From assembly GCA_022843085.1 (NCBI GenBank), contig JALHOI010000073.1, positions 1 to 9,991 on the forward strand: a DNA stretch of 9,991 nucleotides, given 5' to 3'. Position 1 is the first letter of the stretch. Each line of letters opens with the position of its first letter. This DNA comes from Pseudobdellovibrionaceae bacterium. Its GTDB lineage: Bacteria; Bdellovibrionota; Bdellovibrionia; Bdellovibrionales; JAMPXM01. The notes under the pieces were generated by a model, which worked only from the letters and a program-made list of their open reading frames with translations, had not been told where the DNA came from and did not search any database. Of the stretch, positions 1 through 6,759 are shown piece by piece. Position numbers and translations under genes: made by a program.

Positions 1-666
1 GCGCAGGATGTACCCAGCACCGTAGACGGTCGCCAAACTGTGATTAAAGCCTGCGAGCTTTTTTCGAAGATAGACCATGTGTGTATCGATGGTCCTGTTC
101 GAAACAACGGCACCCTTCCAGACGCCTTCAAGAATCTGTTCGCGCGAAACGACACGGTCTTTGTTCATGACGAAAAATCTGAGCAAATTAAATTCAAGTA
201 CCGAAAGCGGCAGCGTGCGGTCATCGACGGTTGCCTCGAGCCGAGCGGAATGCAGCACAAGATTGCCACAATTTAGGATATCGGGTTCGTCGACTGCTTC
301 TTCAAGTCTACGAATTTTCGCAATGATTCGAGCGACGAGTTCGCGAGGTCGGGTCGTTTTCACGACGTAATCGTCGGCACCCTGTTCGAACGCTTGAGTT
401 ACGTTTTCAATATCGTCTGAGCCCGTGTAGATCAAAATTGGAATATGTTTCGTCTCGGGCCTGGCGCGAAGCACCCGGCAGATGTCGTGGCCACTTTGAT
501 TTTTTAAACCGAGATCCAAAATTACGAGATCTGGCTTTTCACTCTCAGCGAGTTGCAAACCCGTCGAGGCATCGAGCGCTTTGAGAACACGAAAGCGAAA
601 TGACAAAAGTTCATCGACGAAATCAAGAATTCCCTGATCGTCATCAATGACTAGTATCTGCTTCAT
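1..666 (-). CDS. OmpR/PhoB-family DNA-binding response regulator (3' end missing)
   Basis: The reverse strand is open from 666 to the window edge (222 codons, no stop), so the C-terminus is cut off by only a few residues. Residues 3-120 form a receiver domain: acidic pocket D8-D9-D10 after the first strand (ILVIDDD), phosphoacceptor D51 in VILDLGL, switch T81 in IYTGSDD and the conserved lysine K103 in DDYVVKT. Residues 130-222 form a winged-helix (trans_reg_C) output domain, with LSVLEFNLLRFF, a VVSREQILEGVW segment, the recognition-helix region SNRTIDTHMVYLRKKL and the terminal wing VYGAGYILR. It is therefore a phosphorylation-controlled transcription factor. Start chosen at the ATG at 664-666; a second in-frame ATG nine bases upstream (675) is possible, and neither has a strong ribosome binding site. 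It is divergent from the kinase-like gene at 995, the natural partner candidate. Target genes are unknown. Confidence 0.93.
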   Translation of the reverse strand, partial: MKQILVIDDDQGILDFVDELLSFRFRVLKALDASTGLQLAESEKPDLVILDLGLKNQSGHDICRVLRARPETKHIPILIYTGSDDIENVTQAFEQGADDYVVKTTRPRELVARIIAKIRRLEEAVDEPDILNCGNLVLHSARLEATVDDRTLPLSVLEFNLLRFFVMNKDRVVSREQILEGVWKGAVVSNRTIDTHMVYLRKKLAGFNHSLATVYGAGYILR

Positions 667-823
667 TTGCCCCATTTGCTTTGTTTGGAAAGTGGTCTGC
701 GACGTCATCAGCGAATTCAATTGAGCCCCTCGGTCACAGGAATCTAGACTATCAATTCAATTTCAGGGAGCTTCAAGTTACGCAAATGTTACGATCCCCG
801 GAAGGCTTGCGCGTGATGACACC

Positions 824-844
824 AAAAAGCAAGCCCGAACGGGC
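824..844 (-). terminator. Small terminator-like hairpin facing the response regulator gene
   Basis: Read on the reverse strand, a GCCCG/CGGGC stem (833-837 with 840-844) is followed by TTGC and then five T residues (828-824). The stem is only 4-5 bp with a tiny loop, so it is weak. It lies about 160 bp upstream of the response regulator start. It could stop antisense transcripts arising from the kinase promoter region or act as an attenuator in a long leader. On the forward strand it is followed by only four T residues. Confidence 0.3.
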
Positions 845-897
845 GATTTTGTCGCAGCCGTAAAAAGCTCAAGCTGTGTCGAGACTTCGAACGGTTG

Positions 898-916
898 CGT
901 TTGGTGGCACCAAACG
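898..916. promoter_or_regulatory. Perfect 9-bp inverted repeat, candidate operator
   Basis: CGTTTGGTGGCACCAAACG is a perfect dyad with a single central base. The one-base centre makes it a poor RNA hairpin but a good site for a dimeric DNA-binding protein. The TTGGT-N3-ACCAA core resembles in form the operators of GntR/FadR-type regulators, which is a similarity of layout only. It is 79 bp upstream of the kinase-like gene. Confidence 0.5.
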
Positions 917-921
917 TCATC

Positions 922-935
922 GCCTCTATAGAGGC
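922..935. promoter_or_regulatory. Perfect 14-bp palindrome containing a possible -10 element
   Basis: GCCTCTATAGAGGC is a perfect palindrome that starts five bases after the previous inverted repeat. It contains TATAGA at 928-933, a plausible -10 hexamer for the rightward kinase-like gene. The base stretch 17 bp upstream (TGGCAC, 905-910) is a poor -35 and lies inside the first palindrome. If this is the promoter, both palindromes overlap it and transcription would start near 940, about 55 bp before the ATG. Confidence 0.4.
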
Positions 936-994
936 TTCTGGGGGGTGAAGCGACCGTCGACCCTCATGGCCCCGGGTGTGCTTAGCTGAAACTT

Positions 995-2242
995 ATGGTG
1001 TTGAACTCGCCCTCGATCTTTACCGAGACGAAAGCCGACTCTTGGCGTTTCGCAGCGGCTGTTTCTCTTCTTTTGGCCGTGCTTGGGCTATGGATTTCGC
1101 CCCAGTTTTCAGTTTTGAACTTGGCTGGTTCGATGGCCGCGGGACTTCTGTCTTTCTTGGCGCCCCTTCGTGCAGCCGGGCGGCCCCTACGAGGAGTTTT
1201 GGCGGCCTGGGTCGTTGTCATTGCCGCACTCTGGCTTTCTTCTCTCGGCGTTGAATCGGTTGATTCGAAGCGTGCAGCCTTCGCGGTTGCCGCCGTTTAC
1301 TTTAGTCTCGCCTACCAGGGCTCTTTGTTTGTGTGCGTGTCGATTTTTTTGGTCGCGTTTGGTTTTTGTTTGCCCGACCTCGCAGGACCCGGCGATTTTA
1401 ACGGGGGTCGGGGATTTTTTAATTCTGATTCTTTCGTACTTCTGCTCGCGTCGATCGTCGTTTCATTCGTTCTCGTTTTATCGAGATTTGCCCACTCGCG
1501 TGCCGAGGCTGTTTTGCGGGGCTTGCGAGAAACCAATACGTCGGCGGAAGCAACGAAACTGCGACTCGCTTCAATGCACGAAAATCTATATTTCATCCGT
1601 GAAAGCTTACTGGGGCGAAGTATTTCGCACGGCGAAGCTATCGACGAATTGCGGACCGGCGAAATGGTGAGTGACCGCGCGGTTTCGGAAGTCTCTGTAA
1701 AGTCCTTGGGGGTGCCGTTAGTCGATGTGATTCGTGAGTTGCGCAATACTTTTGCAGACTACCAAACAAAAGGCCGAGCCGAGGGCCGCATCGCGGGCCC
1801 GGTTAGATTCGTGTTTTTTCCTCCAGTCGCAGGCTTCGACGAAAGATCCGTTATTGCGGTCGATCTTGGGCATCTTCGCAAGGGCGTCGAGGCCTGTTTG
1901 GGGCTTGCGCACGATTCTTTGCCGGAAGTCGGGGCGCTAAAAAGAGAAGGCGTGATTCGACTTTCTATTCGCTGCGGTCTAAGTGCTCTTGAGGTCTGCG
2001 TCGAAGACAACGGGCGCGGATTAGCGGCGCGCCATGTTCACAACGACTTCGATCTTGTTCAATTGAAAGCTTCCGTTGAGGAGCGCGGCGGTAAGTTTGA
2101 CCGCGTCGCAAGGCTCGGCGTCGGAAGTCGTAGTTCGTTCGAACTTCGCATATTGCGAGAGCGAGTGCGTGCGTATCGGCCGACGTTGGGTCGAGAATTT
2201 ACGACTGGCGAAACCCAAGCTGAAGGCGTGCCGCACGGCTAA
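995..2242 (+). CDS. Membrane-bound sensor histidine kinase-like protein with degenerate catalytic boxes
   Basis: The 415-aa product starts with five to six hydrophobic segments (about residues 18-34, 40-59, 65-84, 94-106, 109-129 and 147-163), so the N-terminal half is a polytopic membrane sensor or anchor. Residues 165-250 look helical, as in a dimerisation linker. Residues 285-387 resemble a HATPase_c domain: G1 box VEDNGRGL (D338, G340, G342), then LVQLKASVEERGG and a G2-like LGVGSRSSFELRI ending the fold. The expected N-box asparagine is missing (GVEACLGLAHDS, 297-308), and no normal H-box with a following E/D and proline is visible; H195 and H212 are the only histidines in the linker. 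It may be an inactive or divergent kinase, or a regulator of the adjacent response regulator. The ATG at 995 has no good ribosome binding site; GTG at 998 is an alternative. An in-frame TAG at 983-985 rules out a much longer form. The 3' end overlaps the convergent Sua5 gene. Confidence 0.75.
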   Translation: MVLNSPSIFTETKADSWRFAAAVSLLLAVLGLWISPQFSVLNLAGSMAAGLLSFLAPLRAAGRPLRGVLAAWVVVIAALWLSSLGVESVDSKRAAFAVAAVYFSLAYQGSLFVCVSIFLVAFGFCLPDLAGPGDFNGGRGFFNSDSFVLLLASIVVSFVLVLSRFAHSRAEAVLRGLRETNTSAEATKLRLASMHENLYFIRESLLGRSISHGEAIDELRTGEMVSDRAVSEVSVKSLGVPLVDVIRELRNTFADYQTKGRAEGRIAGPVRFVFFPPVAGFDERSVIAVDLGHLRKGVEACLGLAHDSLPEVGALKREGVIRLSIRCGLSALEVCVEDNGRGLAARHVHNDFDLVQLKASVEERGGKFDRVARLGVGSRSSFELRILRERVRAYRPTLGREFTTGETQAEGVPHG

Positions 2243-3209
2243 TTCGGTCGTCGATGGCTCGCCAGAGTCCAGTTTGGTTTATACGCAATCGGGTATCGCG
2301 GCGAATGAAGAGTGCGGTTGAGGCTGTGTTCTCATCGCCTTTTCGAAGCGCTGCATAAAGGGCCCGAGCGGCAAGAGCGGGTTCGTCGGGAAGAACAATC
2401 TCAAAAAAGTTGGATACGGGGACTTCGAGTCCATCGATCAAAAGAGATGGTCCGAAGCGATCGAGTGGCTCATCCCACGATACGGCGAGCCGCTTTTTCG
2501 TCTCGTAGTGGTGTTCGGTATGGCCCGGGCTCGCTTGATGATTTTTCGGTTCGCGAATTGTAATGTGACGAAGCTCGGATTCGCCGTTGAAATGCGACTC
2601 GATCTCTTCTTTTGTCACGCCGCCGGGTCGAAGTATTGAGACACTGTCATTATCGAGGATGAGACAGACGGTCGATTCGACGCCGATGGAACACGGGCCA
2701 CCTTCAAGGACGAGGATTTCGCCCCGTGCGATCGCGTCGGGAAATTCAGAGGTCACATGTTGGGTTGTGGTCGGCGACGTTCGACCGAAACGATTCGCAC
2801 TCGGAGCCGCAAGGGGCGCGTTCACGCTGCGAATCAGCTCGAGCGCGATAATGTGATTGGGCATACGAATGCCTACCGTATCGAGGCCCGACGTAATCAT
2901 TGGATTAAGATTGGCAAGTTTCGGCACCACAAGCGTCAGCGGCCCGGGCCAGAAACGCCGAGCTAAGGATTCTGCCGATTTCGGCCACTCGCGTGCTAGG
3001 TCGTGAATCTGTTCGAATCGATCAATGTGAACGATCAACGGGTCGAAACTGGGTCGCTCTTTGAGCCGAAAAATCGCTTCGATACCCCGAGGCGAGTGGA
3101 CACTGGCGGCTAGCCCATAGACGGTTTCTGTCGGCATGGCGACGCAGTTGCCTTCGGTCAAGCGCCGAGCCGCGATTGCGATCTGTTTGGTCAATTCTGA
3201 ACTCGGCAT
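2199..3209 (-). CDS. sua5: Sua5/YwlC-type L-threonylcarbamoyladenylate synthase
   Basis: This cytosolic enzyme makes threonylcarbamoyl-AMP from threonine, bicarbonate and ATP, the first step of t6A37 modification in ANN-decoding tRNAs; TsaB/TsaD/TsaE complete the pathway. The 336-aa protein has the YrdC fold at residues 5-205: PTETVYGLAA (26-35), the KER motif at 50-52 followed by PSFDPLIVHI, PSANRFGRTSPT (136-147) with the conserved S137-x-N139, IGVESTV (175-181) and ILRPGGVT (192-199). The linker signature SPGHTEHHY (227-235) matches the SPG-x3-HY loop of Sua5 proteins. A C-terminal Sua5 domain follows (about 240-326, with ALAARALYAALRK and AIDDRISRAA). The length fits the two-domain Sua5 type rather than the short TsaC type. 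Start ATG at 3207-3209. Its last 13 residues are encoded in DNA shared with the end of the kinase-like gene on the other strand. Divergent from the LON-domain gene. Confidence 0.96.
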   Translation of the reverse strand: MPSSELTKQIAIAARRLTEGNCVAMPTETVYGLAASVHSPRGIEAIFRLKERPSFDPLIVHIDRFEQIHDLAREWPKSAESLARRFWPGPLTLVVPKLANLNPMITSGLDTVGIRMPNHIIALELIRSVNAPLAAPSANRFGRTSPTTTQHVTSEFPDAIARGEILVLEGGPCSIGVESTVCLILDNDSVSILRPGGVTKEEIESHFNGESELRHITIREPKNHQASPGHTEHHYETKKRLAVSWDEPLDRFGPSLLIDGLEVPVSNFFEIVLPDEPALAARALYAALRKGDENTASTALFIRRDTRLRINQTGLWRAIDDRISRAARLQLGFRQS

Positions 3210-3223
3210 CGAGGCAAGCTAGC

Positions 3224-3252
3224 CGAATAAGTCGCGAAGAGTCACCTGACAA
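3224..3252 (-). promoter_or_regulatory. Candidate sigma-70 promoter of the Sua5 gene
   Basis: On the reverse strand, TTGTCA (3252-3247, five of six -35 matches) is followed after 17 bp by TATTCG (3229-3224, three of six -10 matches). It sits in the 72-bp gap to the divergent LON-domain gene and would give a very short leader of roughly 8-10 bases before the ATG. The -10 match is poor, so this is tentative. Confidence 0.3.
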
Positions 3253-3281
3253 TCGACCTAGGTGCGGTTACAGTTTTGGGT

Positions 3282-3914
3282 ATGGAACCGAAGCCCTCAT
3301 TTGTTGAAGTCGCCGTTTTTCCTCTGACTCGGGTGACTCTTTTTCCGCAAACGACGAAGCCTCTCAATATCTTTGAACCCCGCTACATTAAAATGATCGA
3401 GGATGCGCTTCGTTCTGACGGCCTGATCGCCTTGGCCTACTCCGAGCCCAGTTCACAGAAAGTCCAAGCGGTGGGCGTACAGGGACGCCTGAAAGCAGTG
3501 GCGGGTGTCGGCAAAGTCACGTTGATCGAACGGCGCGAGGATAAAACGATGCTCATCTTACTTGAAGCGGTTGGCAAAGCGCGGCTTGAAACGATCATCG
3601 AAGATGAAGAGCCTTACCTAAAAGCGAAGGCCCGTTGGATTCCGGAAGCCACAGAACTGTCATCCGAAAATATTTTTATCCTACATCGTTTGATGAAAGA
3701 TATGGGCCGTTGGATGAACGCACACGTTCAAGATGAATCGGCGCGAACGCAATTCATGTCAAAACTGACGACGGCCGAGCAGCGTATCAACGCGATTTGT
3801 TCATTGATGGTGCTTGATTCGGATGTTCAACAGCAACTTCTCGAAGCAGATTCGATCAACGAACGATGTGCACTGCTCGCGATGGCCATCGAATCAGAAG
3901 GTCCGACTCAGTAA
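3282..3914 (+). CDS. LON peptidase N-terminal (substrate-binding) domain protein
   Basis: The 210-aa product consists only of the LON/PUA-like substrate-binding domain found at the N-terminus of Lon proteases, with no AAA+ or serine peptidase part. Visible signatures are VAVFPLTRVTLFPQ (10-23), the strongly conserved LNIFEPRYIKMIEDAL (28-43), the hydrophobic strand IALAYSEP (49-56), GVQGRLKAVAGV (65-76) and LLEAVGKARL (93-102). The second half (about 125-205) is helical, as in this family. Stand-alone LON-domain proteins are widespread, but their role is poorly defined; protein quality control or substrate delivery is the usual guess. Start taken at ATG 3282, which has only a GGG just before it; an in-frame TTG at 3276 with AGGTG 11 bases upstream is possible. 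It converges on hrpB, with 11 bp between stop codons. Confidence 0.92.
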   Translation: MEPKPSFVEVAVFPLTRVTLFPQTTKPLNIFEPRYIKMIEDALRSDGLIALAYSEPSSQKVQAVGVQGRLKAVAGVGKVTLIERREDKTMLILLEAVGKARLETIIEDEEPYLKAKARWIPEATELSSENIFILHRLMKDMGRWMNAHVQDESARTQFMSKLTTAEQRINAICSLMVLDSDVQQQLLEADSINERCALLAMAIESEGPTQ

Positions 3915-3925
3915 AAAATTGTTTT

Positions 3926-3941
3926 TCACCGGCGCCGGTGA
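3926..3941. other. Perfect 16-bp GC-rich palindrome at the hrpB stop codon
   Basis: TCACCGGCGCCGGTGA is self-complementary along its full length, and its first three bases are the hrpB stop codon on the reverse strand. As RNA it can fold into a 6-bp stem with a 4-base loop. On the hrpB strand it is followed by AAAAACAA and then six T residues inside the short gap to the convergent gene. It may contribute to termination of hrpB, though the T-tract is eight bases from the stem, which is not ideal for an intrinsic terminator. Confidence 0.4.
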
Positions 3942-6544
3942 CCCTTCGCCTCGGGCGCGGCCTCGGCCGGATTTTCTGGCCACGAGTGCTTCGGGTATCG
4001 GGCGCGTAACTCTTTTCGGACCTCGAAATAAGATCCTCGCCAAAATCCCGGAAGATCGGCCGTGACTTGAACAGGTCGATAGTTCGGACCAAGCAGATGA
4101 AAAGTAAGTGGTATTCCGGCCACTCGAGGGTGAACGTTTAAACCGAACAACTCTTGAAGCCGAACTTCCAGAAACGGCGGTTGATGTTCGGGATACGAAA
4201 TTCGAAATCGGTTTCCGGTCGGCGCTTGAAAATGTGACGGTGCAAAATCTCGAAGCGCCTTCAAAACTTTCCCATCGATTTCCGCTAGCTTTCTCTCCCA
4301 AACCTCAGAAAACGCTTCGGCGCCCTCCTCGTTAAGAATTCCGCGAAGGGTCGTTTGGCCGTACAAACTTTCCCCTAGGGCGGCTGTGTAGGCGAATGCA
4401 GCTTGAGATTCGTTGACAAGGTTTTCAGTCTCTTTTAACCGCCGTAAAAAACTCAACCGATGTGCCAAACTCGCAACCGGCGCTAGCTTCATGAACGTCT
4501 CGTGCCGAAGGTTGGCTTCAGCCAAAAGAAGCGGAAACGCGTCATCTGGATTCGGCTTGTCGCGCACACCTGTGTCGAGGGGTAGGTCGCGAAACATGAG
4601 GGCCCGCTCGCCGTAGGCTGTTAAAGTTTCGGCGTCAAAGATGACACTGCTTCGCTTCGCACAGGCTTCGGGTGCCAGCTCTTGTAACCAATTCTTTGAG
4701 AGGCTTGATGCAAGTGTTGCTAATGGATCCGCCGAAGTGCGGCTCGTGCCAGCGTCGCCCTTCAAGGCAAAAAAGAATTCAGATTCTCGAACGCACGATG
4801 ACGCGTGCAATTCAATTCCTTTACCGCCGACCATCCTCGCTTGCGGTGACTTCGCCTTTCGACGACGTGAAACGCGATCAGGAAAACCCTTTAAGAGTAA
4901 GGCCGCGACCGCTTTTTCGTTCCAGCGGTGAAGAGCCTCGGCCACGGGCACCGAATCTCGGCCGAGCATCGATTCGATGACGCGATTTAGTGTCTTCAGC
5001 GCGTGTCGGTCGAACCGAGAATTTGAACGTTGATCCGACATCAAGTTCGCTCGCAAAAACAAATCGCACTCATGTCCGGCTGCTTCAGCTGCGCGGTTGG
5101 CGTCGAGCAGAAAGTCCTTTTCAGTCAGAAGTCCCGTGAGTATGGCTGCAAGTGTCACCGCTTCAGGTTTTGCGATCCCCTGAATCTCGCCACGGCGCGC
5201 GGCCACGCAGATGCGAGCGGCCCTCGCCGGCAGCCCCGTCTTATGCATCTCAGTTCCAATCGCGGTCAGTCGCATTTGTGCATCAACTGCACCAAGTTCG
5301 GAAAGTAAGTTGAGGGATTGCTTCAGACTTGTGTCATTTGGTCGCTCGAACCAATCAAAGTTTCGTGGGTCCGTTACACCAAGGCTGTAAAGTTCAAGCA
5401 ATGAATCGGTAAGATCAATGCGACTCAATTCGGATTCGTCGTAGGGCAGAAATGAATTTTCATCGAGTCGCGACCACATTCGATAACAAAAGCCATTCGA
5501 TTGTCGCCCAGCGCGACCGGCCCGCTGAGTCGCACTCGCAAAAGAAATTCGTTCGAGGTGCAATTGTGAGAAGCCCAAACGATCAGCTCTTGCGACGCGT
5601 GCAAGCCCCGAATCGATGACGGTCCCAACCCCGTCGATGGTCAGCGAAGTTTCGGCAATATTCGTTGCAAGCACAATTCGCGGCCGGTTGGCCGGCATGA
5701 GAACTCGATTCTGCTCGTCGAGAGAAAGGCTTCCATGTAGTTCAAAAATTTGAAATTCTCGCGACAGACTTGCGTCGGTTTCAAGCTGGTCACGTATCCG
5801 ACGAATTTCGCCGACTCCCGGCAGAAATACGAGGATATCACCGCGTCGCTGGTTCGGCCCGGCTGCGACATTTTTTATTTGTTTGACCATTCTGTCTGTC
5901 CATTCGCGGGACGTCGAAAGTGTCAGCGGCTCGGTTGAATTGCGAATTTCAATCGGGAAAGTGCGGCCCGGAACTTCGATAATCGGCGCAGGTACTTGGT
6001 CGATTGCAAGAAACTTCGAGATCTCGTTTGCGTCGATGGTCGCGGACATCACAACGATTCGAAGATCGGGACGCTCAAGCATTTGAAGCTCTTTGAGGGC
6101 AGCAATCGCAAGGTCAGTGTGTCGACTGCGTTCGTGAAACTCGTCGAGGACAACACATCCGACTCCATTCAATGTTGGATTTTGTGCCAAGCGCCTTAGG
6201 AAAAGACCCTCGGTGAAGAATGCCAAACGTGTCGTGTCGGTGAGTTGGTGATCAAACCTCACGCTATAGCCCACCATGGTTCTTAAAGGCCACTGACGTT
6301 CAGTGGCGATGCGAGTCGCAGCCGCGCGTGCAGCGATTCGGCGAGGCTCAAGAACCACAACCTGATTCTCGACAACATTCTCTTGAACGAGCATCGCTGG
6401 AAACCGCGTCGTTTTTCCCGCTCCTGGCTCTGCGACAAGAACCAAATTTCTGTGGGTTGCGAGCTCGTGCGCGATGCCACTCCAGGAGGCATCAAAAGGA
6501 AGTGGTCGCAAGGGTGGTGTCGTCGAAGTAGATTTGAGCGTCAT
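3926..6544 (-). CDS. hrpB: ATP-dependent RNA helicase HrpB (DEAH/RHA family)
   Basis: This 872-aa protein is a full-length DExH-box helicase; HrpB proteins are typically about 800-850 aa. Motifs run in order: Walker A/motif I AEPGAGKTT (38-46), motif Ia LEPRRIAARAAA (65-76), motif II DEFHER (134-139), motif III SATID (167-171), FLPGVGEIRRI (240-250), motif V ATNIAETSLTIDGVG (293-307) and motif VI QRAGRAGR (340-347). A helicase-associated helical region follows, then the HrpB-specific C-terminal domain, ending with HPRVAGIPLTFHLLGPNYRPVQ in its distal part and the family signature TADLPGFWRGSYFEVRKELR. The basic tail ends in RRR. It uses ATP to remodel RNA in the cytosol; in E. coli the gene is non-essential and its physiological substrate is unsettled. 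Start at ATG 6542-6544, without a clear ribosome binding site; no better start exists before the Walker motif. It is apparently monocistronic. Confidence 0.97.
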   Translation of the reverse strand: MTLKSTSTTPPLRPLPFDASWSGIAHELATHRNLVLVAEPGAGKTTRFPAMLVQENVVENQVVVLEPRRIAARAAATRIATERQWPLRTMVGYSVRFDHQLTDTTRLAFFTEGLFLRRLAQNPTLNGVGCVVLDEFHERSRHTDLAIAALKELQMLERPDLRIVVMSATIDANEISKFLAIDQVPAPIIEVPGRTFPIEIRNSTEPLTLSTSREWTDRMVKQIKNVAAGPNQRRGDILVFLPGVGEIRRIRDQLETDASLSREFQIFELHGSLSLDEQNRVLMPANRPRIVLATNIAETSLTIDGVGTVIDSGLARVARADRLGFSQLHLERISFASATQRAGRAGRQSNGFCYRMWSRLDENSFLPYDESELSRIDLTDSLLELYSLGVTDPRNFDWFERPNDTSLKQSLNLLSELGAVDAQMRLTAIGTEMHKTGLPARAARICVAARRGEIQGIAKPEAVTLAAILTGLLTEKDFLLDANRAAEAAGHECDLFLRANLMSDQRSNSRFDRHALKTLNRVIESMLGRDSVPVAEALHRWNEKAVAALLLKGFPDRVSRRRKAKSPQARMVGGKGIELHASSCVRESEFFFALKGDAGTSRTSADPLATLASSLSKNWLQELAPEACAKRSSVIFDAETLTAYGERALMFRDLPLDTGVRDKPNPDDAFPLLLAEANLRHETFMKLAPVASLAHRLSFLRRLKETENLVNESQAAFAYTAALGESLYGQTTLRGILNEEGAEAFSEVWERKLAEIDGKVLKALRDFAPSHFQAPTGNRFRISYPEHQPPFLEVRLQELFGLNVHPRVAGIPLTFHLLGPNYRPVQVTADLPGFWRGSYFEVRKELRARYPKHSWPENPAEAAPEAKGHRRR

Positions 6545-6645
6545 GACGAGGGGCGAGATTACGGCGTGTGGCGCCGACTCGCACCGTGCTTTGCGTTAAG
6601 TGTGCGAATCGACGCAGTGAAGCTTCCCGGGCCTTAAGTCTAGTC

Positions 6646-6720
6646 GCTGGCCCCCTGCTTGCTGTAGGTTCCCTCGCAGCAGCGTCCCGCGCAGTAGGGT
6701 CGCAAGCGGTAGGTCGTCGG
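6646..6720. repeat. Degenerate tandem repeat, five 15-bp units
   Basis: Cutting the sequence every 15 bases from 6646 gives five units that all begin with GC: GCTGGCCCCCTGCTT, GCTGTAGGTTCCCTC, GCAGCAGCGTCCCGC, GCAGTAGGGTCGCAA and GCGGTAGGTCGTCGG. Units 2, 4 and 5 share GC-N-GTAGG. The repeat is loose and could be chance. It lies just upstream of the ribosome binding site of the lipoprotein gene, directly before a 5-bp hairpin (CGGCT/AGCCG, 6718-6730). Confidence 0.35.
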
Positions 6721-6746
6721 CTGAAAGCCGCGAACGAAATTTAACC

Positions 6747-6753
6747 AGGGGGA
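6747..6753 (+). promoter_or_regulatory. Strong ribosome binding site of the lipoprotein gene
   Basis: AGGGGGA lies six bases before the ATG at 6760. It is the clearest Shine-Dalgarno sequence in the window among the annotated starts and fixes this start. Confidence 0.75.
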
Positions 6754-6759
6754 ATTCCA

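Larger units (their letters stand above)
667..994. other. Divergent intergenic region between response regulator and kinase-like gene
   Basis: These 328 bp contain no convincing gene. A 60-codon open frame at 681-863 lacks any recognisable protein character or ribosome binding site. The region must carry the promoters of both flanking genes. Visible structure: a 9-bp direct repeat AATTCAATT at 714-722 and 754-762 (40 bp apart), a small terminator-like hairpin at 824-844, and two perfect inverted repeats at 898-916 and 922-935. No clear sigma-70 promoter could be assigned to the leftward gene. Confidence 0.6.

Noticed and set aside
681..863. 60-codon forward open frame in the divergent intergenic region
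   Set aside because: No ribosome binding site, no recognisable protein pattern, and it runs across a hairpin in a region expected to hold promoters.
905..919. TGGCAC as the -24 element of a sigma-54 promoter for the kinase-like gene
   Set aside because: The required -12 GC element (TTGC type) is absent at the correct spacing; the bases there read GTCA, and TGGCAC is part of a palindrome.
976..1254. Forward 92-codon frame starting with GTG just before the kinase-like gene
   Set aside because: It overlaps the kinase-like gene in another frame, and its translation lacks the coherent membrane pattern seen in the 995 frame.
1312..1746. 144-codon reverse frame antisense to the kinase-like gene
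   Set aside because: Serine/arginine-rich composition typical of antisense shadows, no ribosome binding site, and the opposite strand carries recognisable domains.
3894..4301. 135-codon reverse frame at the hrpB 3' end
   Set aside because: It lies fully across the conserved HrpB C-terminal domain in a different frame, so it is a shadow.
6562..6576. CGGCG/CGCCG hairpin just upstream of the hrpB start
   Set aside because: A 5-bp stem in GC-rich DNA is expected by chance, and no regulatory context is visible.
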